Origin: Megalonaias nervosa | Taxonomy: Eukaryota; Mollusca; Bivalvia; Unionida; Unionidae | Assembly (NCBI GenBank): GCA_016617855.1 | Contig: JAECUM010001094.1 | Location: 62,001 to 126,000 of the forward strand | Length of the DNA stretch: 64,000 bases | Direction of reading: 5' to 3' | Part shown: in pieces, positions 15,001 through 28,019 of the stretch | Numbering within the stretch: the first letter of the stretch is position 1 | Layout of the letters: every line of letters begins with the position of its first letter | The notes under the pieces: model-generated | What the model saw: the letters and a program-made list of their open reading frames with translations, nothing else | What the model was told of the DNA's origin: nothing | The model's database searches: none | Translations under genes and position numbers: made by a program

Positions 15001-18000
15001 ATCCAGAATGTTTGGTCATGGTAGTTGGTGCAAAACTCAAGTTACTGTGTAGAAACAAAGACTGGTAACAGTGAGATGGATGGGTAGATAACATAACATA
15101 TTCTGCCTTGTGGCAAGTGTAACTGTTCATGTTACTGAATTTGCTGAAATCAGAAACAATTTGACAACATGGATTATAATGATTAAGTGCAGTGTGTGAG
15201 CAGGAAATATTTGTAAATTTTTAAAAATGAAAGATTCATGACATCAAATGTTGATAACTATATTGCATCACAGTTTATTTTTTAAATTCGAAATGTGCTT
15301 AACACAAATGAACCATTAAAGTGCCTGAAAATGGACCTAAATAAAAACCTTAACAGGACAAATTTGGACAGACAGATAAATGAAAGTGAGATGCCAATAT
15401 ACAGCTATGTCATGCTGCATACAAATATTGCCTTGATTTCAGTTTTTCATTAAATCTGGTAAATTTTCATTCTCACAATAATTTTTCAATTTAGAGTACC
15501 AGCTATGAAATGCTTCATTTCTTACCTGGAAAAGAACGGCATCTTGCTTCAAGAATTTTGGCAGGTTGCTGTCTCTGAGAGCTCTGATCAGCACTACATC
15601 TTCATTCTTATCTGGGTTTTGTCTTTTGAGTTGTCCAGCCATGACGAGCACCGATTTGACAGCTCTCATGCCAAAGTCATAGTGATCCTGTTGAGAGAGC
15701 TGCTCACTACACAACTTGTACATCTGAGTCATCTTCTGGGCCAGATTCTTTGAGGACTCAAATCCCTCAGAATACAGGATCACCTCAGCAATCAGAGCTA
15801 GAGTTGTGAAAGAGAATGAATTTGAGACACCCTGGAAATTCCTGGTTAATAGTGAAATGAACTAAGTGATGTCTTCCCCAAACTTTGTGAAGGCAACATA
15901 GTTGTTATCTAAGATTTCTCAGCAACAAAAACACTAAAAAGTTATCTGCATTTTGAGATAGAAATCAGAAGAAAGTACTGACTCCTTGGAGACAGGCACT
16001 GGTGTCATCCCATCAATCATCAGGTACTACTGGACTTTGTAGAGTGTTTAGATGAATGTACCTATATAGGACTGAATAAGCATTTTCAAGAAACATATTT
16101 TACTCAAAAAGTGTGGGGTTTTTTCCAATATTTAGTCAATTATAATTTCCCAGAAGAATAGCTAAGAGAAGAGAGTTACATCCCTTTATCATGTAGTTGG
16201 CCCTGTCTCTGTTCTCTTAACATACATGTGAGATATGGGCTACAGTTTAATACACATGGTCAGTTTGTGGTTGCAATTTAGATCAATACATTGTTCCCAT
16301 AAATTCATTGGAACAAGAATCCATATCATTTTGAAATGAATGAGTGTCCTGTTCCACTGCTGATATTGATCCTATAATCGGGTACCATCATTGCAAAGGG
16401 TCTGAAAGTAGCCAGTGAAATACTAACCAAAGTCAGGTACCATCATTGCAATGGGTCTGAAAGTAGCCAGTGAAATACTAACCATAGTCAGGTACCATCA
16501 TTGCAAAGGGTCTGAAATTAGCCAGTGAAATACTAACCACATTCAGGTACCATAATTGCAAAGGGTCTGAAAGTAGCCAGTGAAAAACTAACCATAGTCA
16601 GGTACCATCACTGCAATGGGCCTCAAAAGTGCCATAAGAAATACTAACCATAGTCAGGTACCATCATTGCAAAGGACCTGAAAAGGGCCATAAGAAATAC
16701 TAACCACAGTCCAGTACCATTATTGCAAAGGGCCTGAAAAGGGCTATAAGAAATACTAACCATACTCAGGTACCATCACTGCAAAGGTTTGTAAAGGGCC
16801 TTAAGGAAAACTAACCAGTCAGGTACCATCATTGTGAAGAGCTTGAAAAGGGCCTTAGGGATTACTAACCATAGTCCGGTACCATCATTGTGAAGAGCTT
16901 GAAAAGGGCCTTAGGGATTACTAACCATAGTCCGGTACCATCATTGTGAAGAGCTTGAAAAGGGCCTCAGGGATTACTAACCATAGTCCGGTACCATCAT
17001 TGTGAAGAGCTTGAAAAGGGCCTTAGGGATTACTAACCATAGTCCGGTACCATCATTGTGAAGAGCTTGAAAAGGGCCTTAGGGATTACTAACCATAGTC
17101 CGGTACCATCATTGTGAAGAGCTTGAAAAGGGCCTTAGGGATTACTAACCATAGTCCGGTACCATCATTGTGAAGAGCTTAAAAAGGCCTTAGGGATTAC
17201 TAACCATAGTCCGGTACCATCATTGCGAAGGGTCTGAAGAGGGCCTTAAGATTATCAGGGAGCTCTGTACGTCCTGCATAACCTGGGTTCATTGTTATGA
17301 AGGCAGCACAACTCTGCACGAGCTTGATCTCTCGACCCTCAAACATGAAACGCTGAACCTGAAATTGGATAATGGTACATTCTAGATTACTGCAATTAAA
17401 CTGACTGGTTTTTAAAGTCAAGGTATAATCTTAACCTATGGAAAGATAAAAGACAACTGTCACTCATTGTTTTTAAATTTAGAAAGTGACTTCTTACCAC
17501 ACAAATGTAAAATTTGATTCTAATCATAAGCAGCTTTCTTGAATCCAATTCATATGGAATCTGCTTTGGGCTTCTTAATGCAGTGCTTGTGCAAGTCAGC
17601 TGAGATGCAGTGGACAATGTGTTGGTTTGGTTATTAGCTGAGATGCAGCGGAATAGTATTAACTTCATTATGCAGCACGCTAATGATGAAATAGTATTAA
17701 CTTCACTATGTAGCATGCTAATGATGAAATAGTATTAACTTCACTATGTAGCACTTTTATGATAAAAGAGTATTCATTTCACTATCATGTAGCACTTTAG
17801 TGATGAAATAGTATCAACTTCACTATGTAGCACTCAAATGATAAAAGAGTATTAACTTCACTATGAAGCACTCTAATGATAAAAGAGTATTAACTTCACT
17901 ATGAAGCACTCTAATGATAAAAGAGTATTCACTTCCCCATGTAGCACTCTAATGATAAAAGATTATCACTTCACTGTGTAGCACTCTAATGATGAAAGAG

Positions 18001-21000
18001 TATTCACTTCACTATGTAGCACTCTAGTGATGAAAAAGTATTCACTTCACTATGAAGCACTCTAGTGATGAAAGAGTATTCACTTCACTGTAGCACTCTA
18101 GTGATGAGAGTATTCACTTCACTATGTAGCATTCTAATGATCAAAGAGATTACTAGTCATGAGGGAATGATACTCATGAAGAAAATCATTGCCCTGCCCA
18201 CTGACAGAAGTGAATGATTGATACCTTATGTAAGTGTTTAAAGGTGAGATCTAACTCTAACTACATAGAACAGATATGCCATTGCCTAATGTGTCTGCAA
18301 ATCTGGGTCTATGCAGTTTGCTAGGATTAATCTGTAGAACAAACAATACAGACCCTGATATGTTGTACTTCTACTATGAAGTACTTCTGTAAAAGTAGGT
18401 ATTGTATTGGCATCTGTTGTATGTATTTGAAATGCATTCATGCCAGGACTCCACCAATTAAATTAGATCTGATGTGGTCAGGCAGTTTTGGCCACAATGT
18501 TATTCTATGATGATAACTTTATATTTTAGTACTGGTTGCCATATTTGAAGGGTGATTAGCATCATATGCAGATTTTCTACCTAGTTACAATGGAAGCCAC
18601 ATTACTGCCAGCAAATTCATTCTTAAGAAAATTTTGGCAGAGCATATCCTAAGGAACATTCCTGTTATGTTTAATCAAACCAAAGGCAGATATGCAAAAG
18701 ATGACAAAAAAAGGTTTCTACCTGGTTGCTATAGATGTCATGCCTTTGCTAGGTGTTTCTCCCATGAAAAGCTCTTGTAGATATTGTCATAGGAGTTGTT
18801 CCTAGCAATTTTAATCAAAATTGGTTAAGCCATTATGGAGAAGAATAAAAATTAGTTTTTTAAATTGTTGCTAGAAAGCTATCCTGAAAACAAATCTGGT
18901 AGCTTAAGTCATATCAGCTGTTTGTAACAAGTTTAATCAAAACTGGCTCAGCAGTTCTAAAGAAGTTGTAAACAGGCATTACCACACCACTGCCATGTCA
19001 GCTACACTTGATTATAATCTGAAATCATAACCAAAGAAACACTTCTACCAAATAATTAATTCTGATCAAATTTCAAATTTGTCTCTGCCATCTAGGATAA
19101 GTTAAGAATGGGTTTTCCATATGAAGGATTTATTTTTCCTTGATTTTACAGAAAAAGATATTTTCATCAGTATTTAAATTTGCAGACAGAGATTGAGGTA
19201 GTAGGCAGACTTATTGATATGCCAATGATGTAGCAGGATATACCACTAAGGTAGTAGGCAGACATATTGATATGACACTGAGGTAGCAGGAGGACATATT
19301 GACATTCCATTAAGGTAGCAGGTGGACATAATGATATACTACTGAGGTAGCAGGAGGACATAATGATATGCCACTGAGGTAGCAGGAGGACATATTGATA
19401 TTCCATTAAGGTAGCAGGTGGACATAATGATATACTACTGAGGTAGCAGGAAGACATATTGATTTGCAACTGAGGTAGCAGAAGGCCATACTGCCACTAA
19501 GGAAGTAAGCATTCCTATTTGTCCTCATATGTCTTGTCCTTTCTTCACTGTCTCTTTAAATTTGTTGTTTGCAGCAACCATAAAATCAGGGAAATTTTGT
19601 ACTACACAACAAAAGTGAATATGTGGTAAATAATGACAAGGTGAATTAAACCTACGAGCCGCAGAGTGTGTCATCTAGCATTATTATGTTTATTTTCACA
19701 CATTACCTTGGATGCCTATTATTATGTCTATTTTTACACATTACCATGGCTGTCTATTATTATGTCTATTTTGACATATTACCATGGCTGTCTGTTATTA
19801 TGTCTATTTTGACATATTACCATGGCTGTCTGTTATTATGTCTATTTTGACATATTACCATGGCTGTCTGTTATTATGTCTATTTTGACACAATACCTTG
19901 GCTGTCTGTTATTATGTTTATTTTGACACATTACCTTGGCTGTCAATTATTATGTCTATTTTGACACATTACCTTGGCTGTCTATTATTATGTATATTTT
20001 GACATATTACCTTGGCTGTCTATTATTATGTCTATTTTGACACATTACCTTGGCTGTCAATTATTATGTCTATTTTGACACATTACCTTGGCTGTCTATT
20101 ATTATGTATATTTTGACACATTACCATGGCTGCCTGTTATTATGTCTCTTTTGACACAATACCTTGGCTGTCTATTATTATGTCTATTTTGACACAATAC
20201 CTTGGCTGTCTATTTTGACACATTACCTTGGCTGTCAATTATTATGTATATTTTGACATGTTACCTTGGCTGTCTATTATTATGTCTATTTTGACACATT
20301 ACCTTGGCTGTCAATTATTATGTATATTTTGACATGTTACCTTGGCTGTCTATTATTACGTCTATTTTGACACATTACCATGGCTGCCTGTTATTATGTC
20401 TATTTTGACACAATACTTTGGCTGTCTATTATTATGTCTATTTTGACACAATACCTTGGCAGTCATTATTACATCTATTTTGACACAATACCTTGGCTGT
20501 CTATTATTATGTCTATTTTGACACAATACCTTGGCTGTCTATTTTGACACATTACCTTGGCTTTCTATTATTATGTCTATTTTCACACATTACCTTGGCT
20601 GCCTTAGCATTCCTGATGGTAATAAGCTGCTGAGCAATGACAGACAGCACCTCAATATCTATTCTGTTGAACTCATCAAAACAGCACCATGCTCCTGACT
20701 GAGCCAGACCAGAGAAGAAACGACCCATCATCTGCATCACAAAGGTGATTGTTAAACATCTGCTGTAATAATTTTTTCTACAGTTGTAAAAGAAAGATTA
20801 ATAACAACAATTTTAAAATTGACAGTTTGTAATCCTGAATTAGGGAAAAAAACTTCCTGATATGAAACAGTAAACATGTCCGTAGATTTAAATAGAATTT
20901 AAGAGTCAGTAATATTACAATTTGATTGATAAATAATTTCAATATATTATGACTTCATTTATTTTCATGGTAATGACTATTTCTGGCTTGCTAAAAGTAA

Positions 21001-24000
21001 TATGTTGATTGATACCTGAACTTATGGATTGCATAATATGATACATTTGTCTTCATAAATGAAACTAGGCCCTATTGTCCTCATAGTTAAATACTGCCCT
21101 ATTGTCTTCATAGTTAAACTTGGCCCTATTGTCTTCATAGTTAAATAGGGTCCTACTGTCTTCAAGGTTAAACAGGGTCCTATTGTCTTCATAGTTAAGC
21201 ATGGTCGTATTATTTTCATAGTTAAATAGGGTCCTATTGCCTTCACAGTTAAACATGTCCCTATTGTCTTCATAGTTAAACATGGCCCTATTGTCTTTGT
21301 AGTTAAACATGGCCCTATTGTCTTCATAGTTAAACAGGGTCCTATTATCTTCATAGACAAATAAGGACCTACTGTCTTTGTTGATAAATAAGGTCCTATT
21401 ATATTCATAGCTAAATCAAGGCCTATTGTCTTCACAGATAAATAGGGTTCTATTGTCTCCACACTAAACAGGGTTCTGATTCCTTCCAAACAATATAAAT
21501 GTTTACTGGATCTTTAAATTCTAGGCTTTTGAAACAACAATGAAAACCATTACAAATAGTACACATCCCCAAATATTTGTACCCAATGAAAATAAGCAAA
21601 TTGTTAGTAATTTCAGATGACTCTATTATGGTTTTTTACATACTAAAAAGAGTGAACAACAAACTATGTTTTGGTGACACTTGTGACCAGGACTTGACTT
21701 TAAGATTTATATGGTGACTGTACCTGTGAACATCACAATCATACAGGCCTACGCACCCCACCCACATCTAACTATGATGACAATGAACTGGAGAATCTTT
21801 TTAACCAACTGCAAGGTGTCATTGACAACTCACCCAAGAAGGACATTCTGTTTGTACAAGGAGACTGGAATGCAAAGGTGGGAGTTGATTCACAGACAAA
21901 ATGGCAAAGCACCTGTGGACCCTTCTGCAATGCAGAAACAAATGAAAGAGGACTCAGGCTCTTGGAGTTTGCTGCCTACAACAATCTTGTGCTAGCCAAC
22001 ACATTCGGCCATCACAAAGCATCTAGAAGATGGACCTGGCACAGTCCAGATGGATAACATCACAACCAGACTGACTATATCTTGGTGAAAAAACGATTCG
22101 GCACAGGACTGAATATTGACAGAACTTGAAGTTTTCCAGGAGCAGATATTGGAAGTGACCATGATTTATTAATGACAACATTTCGCCTCCACCTGAAAAT
22201 GATCAAAAAGCCTAACCAACCAAGAATCAGATTTGACCTTGAAAAATTGAAAGATCCAAAAGTCACAAAAGCCTTTCAAGCAATGATAGATGGTAAATTT
22301 GAACCTTTGATAATGCTGGATAGCCAAGACACCGACCTAGAGTCCTTAACAACCACATTCAACACAGCTGTGACTAGCACAGCTAGCAAGATCACTGGCA
22401 AATATCGTCAAACAAAGAAACATTGGATCACAACAGATGTCCTTGAACTATGAGACAAAAGAGGAGAACTGAAAAAGGGAAAAAGAGATCATGAAGGAGC
22501 TAGAAAGTACAGAGAGATAAACAACATAATCAGCAAAAGCATGAAAAAGGCAAAGGAATCCTGGATTGAAAGACAATGCTGCAAAATCAAAGACAGTCTA
22601 AGTAGAAATGACAGCAAAATGGCATATCAACTGGTGAAAGATTTCACAACCCATAAACAAGAGAAAACTACCACCATCCAAGACAAATCAGGAAAATGCC
22701 TCACAGAAGATCAAGAGATCCTCAAGCGATGGACAGAATACTGCTCAGAATTGTACAAGGAGATTCAGCAGTACTAAATTGCCCTCAGACAGAAGAAATT
22801 GATGACAACCCTATTCTTTGTGAAGAAGTAGATAATGCAGTTAGGTCACTAAAGAAAGGAAAGTCAGCTGGCATTGACAACATACCAGCAGAGCTCATTC
22901 AAGCAGAAGAGATAGTCACAGTCCTAACAACAATCTGCAACAAGATATGGCAGACAGGAGAATGGCCCACCACATGGACTCAATCCTTGGTCATCGTGCT
23001 CCCCAACAAAGGAAACCTACAGCTATGCCAAAACTAAAGAACCATCAGTTTGATCAGTCACCCAAGCTGAAGATAATTCTCAACAGACTAAAGCCTCAAG
23101 CAGAGACAATTATTGCTGAAGAGCAGGCTGGTTTCCGAGCAGGAAGGAGCACCACAGAACAAATCTTCAATCTCAGATGCCTTTGCGAGAAATACCTTCA
23201 GCATCAGCAGAATCTATACAATGTCTTTATAGATTTCAAAAAGGCCATTGATAGGGTATGGCATGCAGCCTTATGGGCAACTATGAGGAAGTACAACATC
23301 AGCTCATACCTGGTTCAGGTTGTTGAGCACCTCTATGACAATGCACCAGGGCTGTTCTCATTAATGGCAGCAGAGGAGGTTGGTTTCAAACAACAGTTGG
23401 AGTCAGACAGGGATGTATACTGTCACCTACACTCTTCAACATTTTCCTGGAAAGGATCATGAAGGATGCCTTGCATGACCACAACGGCACTGTCAGCATC
23501 GGAGGAAGAACAATCACTAACCTTCGCTTCGCAGATGATATTGATGGTTTAGCAGGAGATGAAAAAGAACTGGCTGACTTGGTTGAGCGCCTAGACACAA
23601 CCTCCACAGCATACGGTATGGAGATTAGTGCCAAAAAACCAAACTGATGACAAACAACAACAATGGCATCAGTGCAGAGTCGCAAGTTTCAAGTACTTGG
23701 AATCAATTATCACAGATGAGGGCTCCAAACCAGAACTACTTTGCAGGATTACCCAGACAACAGCAGCAATAACAAGGTTGAGACCAATATGGAAAGATAC
23801 CAACATTGCTTTTGGTTCCAAAATAAGGCTGATGCGCTCGATTGTCATATCCATCTTTCTGTATACTTGTGAAACATGGACACTCACATCAGATCTACAA
23901 AGAAGGATTCAAACCTTCGAAATGAGATGCTACCACAAGATCTTGGGTGTCTCATACATTGACCATGTAACCAATGAAGAAGTCCACAACAGGATCCAAT

Positions 24001-27000
24001 GAGCCATCAGATCCTATGAAGACCTCTTGACCACTATAAAAAGCGCAAACTGAAGTGGTACAGCCATGTCTCAAGATCATCTGGACTGGCAAAAACAATC
24101 TTGCAAGGAACTGTGCAAGGGTGCAGAAGAAGAGGCAGACAAAAAAAGAGGTGGGAAGACAACATTAAGGAGTGGACAGGCATGGGATTTGGAGATTCCC
24201 AAAGGACAGTAGAGAACAGGGAAAGATGGAGAGAATTGGTTGTAAAGTCAACTGTGGTGCCCCAACAACCTCTTAGGTTAAGAGATTGATGATGATGGTG
24301 ATGATGTACCTGTGAAAATGGTGGTAAATATCCTTGATTAAATTTGTAATTTAAAAGTGGAATTCACATTCTTGGAAAATGAGTTTTGTCACAGTCTGCT
24401 GGGCTCTCTTTTATGGTTCACTACTTACTACAATGAGAGCATAGTTACGAGGATACATCAATGTTGGATTTAATAATTTTTCATTTTAATATAAAAAAGT
24501 CATTTTTATTTTTATTTTTTTACCTTAAAGTCCAGACCATCAGAACAGTTGAAAACAACACACTGTTTTGCCAGAGACTTTGCTAAGTCTTTTGTTGTTT
24601 CTGTTTTTCCAGTCCCTGCAGGACCAGCTGGAGCACCACCCAAATCTAACTGAAGTGCACCCATTAAACAGAGGTAACAGCGATCCTGAAAACAAAAAAA
24701 TATAGATCACGTTTGTTTGAAAAATAAATCAAACTCTGCAAATTACATATTTCCTGTGAACAGCAACATAATGAATTTCAAAACTTAGACATAAGATTTT
24801 AAGATTGTTGGTGAAAATTGTAACATCATTATTGACTCAGAAAAAGTGATACATGCAGCCAAGCCTGGCAAACAAAATAAACTGAAAATTGACAAATTTG
24901 GCTGACTAAGGCATAAAAACACCTGGATATTGCTGTAGTAAGTTAACTGTAGCATAACACAAACATCTGGATAAAGCAGTAGTTAGCTAACTGTGGCATA
25001 ATAAAAACAATTTGATAATCACTATAATTTAGCAAGCAAACAAATCATTTTTTATAAAATGTCAATCATCTAAAATTCTGTGATGACAATACATGCAAGA
25101 AAGAAATGCTGGATGGACAATTATAAAAGATTGTAACTGGGGCTACATATTAGAAACCACCATTTATAAGCCCTATTTTACAGTAAGGGTGTAATACCAT
25201 TTGTAAGTCCCATGTTATACTCAGGATGTAATACCATTTGTAATCCATATTACATTAAGGATGTAATACCATTTATAAGTCCCATGTTACATTAAGGACT
25301 TAATATTGTTTCATAAGCATCACATTACACTAAGTTATACCAAGGATGTAATATCATTTTTAAGTCCCACGCAACACTAAGGATGTAATACCATTTGTAA
25401 GCCCATGTTATATGAAGAATGTAATACCATTTGCAAGTCCCAGGCTACACTAAGAATGCAATAATCATTTGTAAATTCCATATGAAACTAAGGATGTAGT
25501 ATCATTTGTAAGCATGTTATGTCATTTGTAAATCCATGTAATATCACTTTTGTAAATCCCATGTTAAGTAAGGGTGTAATATCATTTGTAAGTCCCATAT
25601 TATGTAAGGATGCAATATCATTTGTAAGTCCTGTGTTACACTAAGGACATAACAGCAATGAGTGAACTTGTGGGTGTTACTTTAAACAAATACAAAAGAA
25701 ATGTTTTATAATTTTTTGGAACATCCCTTATTATAGGCAGCCATTCTTATTACAATGCACAGTTTGATAATCACATGCTGGAATAGAGTTACGACATTTT
25801 ATTTCATTTGTGTTTTACATAATGATGCTTACAAACACATGTTGTTATTTAGGTAACACACTTATACTGCTGTCCATCACTTAAATGTGCTAAAACTTTA
25901 TATCGCCAATATCCTAAATTGAAAAATTAGATACCATTTCATGAATAATATCCTAAATTTAAAGATCATATAAAATTTTAAGATGAAAACATATTTTGAT
26001 TAACTGTATTTAAGGCATTTTTTAGGTATGTCAATTATCAATAAATATATCAGCATCCAATAGTGTCCAATTTGGAAATATGCCATATATCAATAAATGT
26101 AACAGCATCCAGTGGTGTTTAATTCTGAGATATGTCATCAATCAATAAATGTATCAGCAACCAGTGGTGTCAAATTTTGAGATATGTCATATATCAACAA
26201 ATGTATCAGTATTCAACAGTGTCCAATTTTGAGATATGTCATATATCAACAAATGTATCATCATCCAATAGTGTTCAATTTTGAGATATGTTATATATCA
26301 ACAAATGTATCAGTATTCAACAGTGTCCAATTTTGAGATATGTATTATACAGAGGATCTCAAATGGGTAATGATTAAATACTAAATTATTGAAATGAGTT
26401 GAATTATGTCCAGCTTTTGCGGGCCTTGGCTAGCAAAAGCTGGACATTATTTAATGAGTTCCATAAATTTAATATTAAATCATACTTACTGTCAAAGGTG
26501 TGATGACAAGTCTGGGTGAGGCTCCAAGGTACTCATAACCATAAATGTACATAGAGTTGGACATTCGGACAACACAATTGTCCAGGTCCTGGTCCCAGTA
26601 GTATCGCAGCTGCTTCTGCCATTCAAAACTAGACACATTATCCACCTGGAATGGAAACAGTTTTAAAAATGACACACATACTAATTGTACTGATACATAT
26701 TGATTTGCGATACAGAAGTTGCCAAAGATCATGTATGCCTGAAAAATGTGCTAAGATTATGTTATTTAAGAAATAATAGCTTGAAAAGAGGTATCTATTT
26801 CAACAAATATTAACCTGTTTTCAATATTGCAATTTTAAACAATCCCTGAGTATACCAGCATGAGGAGATTATTTATAACTTCATGTTATTATTTCAATTA
26901 CAAATTTAAAACAAAATAAAATTCAGACCTTTTGCACTGATTGCACTCAGCTGACCTAGTACTAAAGCATACGCGCACCATTCAACCATTGGCTACTGTG

Positions 27001-27958
27001 ATGGTGATGAAATGTCATACTGAGCATTACTGCTGGTGACACAAGCCTTGCCAAACAAGACATCTATTGCACAAGATAAAATATGTAGCCTCTTTTTTCT
27101 ACTTACACTGTTAAAGGAGATGAAACAGTTTCATATTATGTGATTTTCACATTAAATCTTGGCATCGTTATTGAGGAGCACAGTGATGTCACTCTTGTAC
27201 ATGACCATTTCTCAAACTCTGCTAATGCAGGTAAAAATAACAGAATCAGTCAAGTACACAAATGTGGAATATTGAAATTTTCAAAGCCTCGATTAGTGCT
27301 GTCATTTTCCAGGCTTAATGCCCATGTGGAAATCCTTTTATCTCATTGCTATATATGTGAGACACAGTCTGCCCATACGTGAACTACTCTGCACTCAGTG
27401 ACACTATTGATAAGATCATTATACTTATGACAAGATTTAAATTTGCACCAACTTTTTGGGTTATAAGGAAAATTGTTCATGTCATATCTGAGGATTTAAA
27501 ACCTTTCAGAAAATAATTCATAATTCTATGTCTAGATCCACACTAATAATGCACCATCTGCCCTATATATGTCTGATACAGTCGGCCCAGAGGCATGTGG
27601 TATATATCTCACATGAGTATATGATACAGTCTGCCCAAAGGCATATGGTATATATCTATCTCACATGAGTATGTGATACAGTCTGCCCAAAGGCATCTGG
27701 TATATATCTATCTCACATCAGTATATGATACAGTCGGCCCAAAGGCATATGGTATATATCTATCTTACATGAGTATATGATACAGTCTGCCCAAAGGCAT
27801 GTGGTATATATCTATCTCACATGAGTACATGATACAGTCTGCCCAAAGGCATATGGTATATATCTATCTCACATGAGTATATGATACAGTCTGTCCAAAG
27901 GCATGTTGTATATATCTATCTCACATGAGTATATGATACAGTCTGCCCAAAGGCATGT

Positions 27959-28019
<61 letters not shown>

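Noticed and set aside
21022..21489. 155-codon minus-strand frame (TIGPCLTMK)
   Set aside because: 27-bp array; 9-codon unit.
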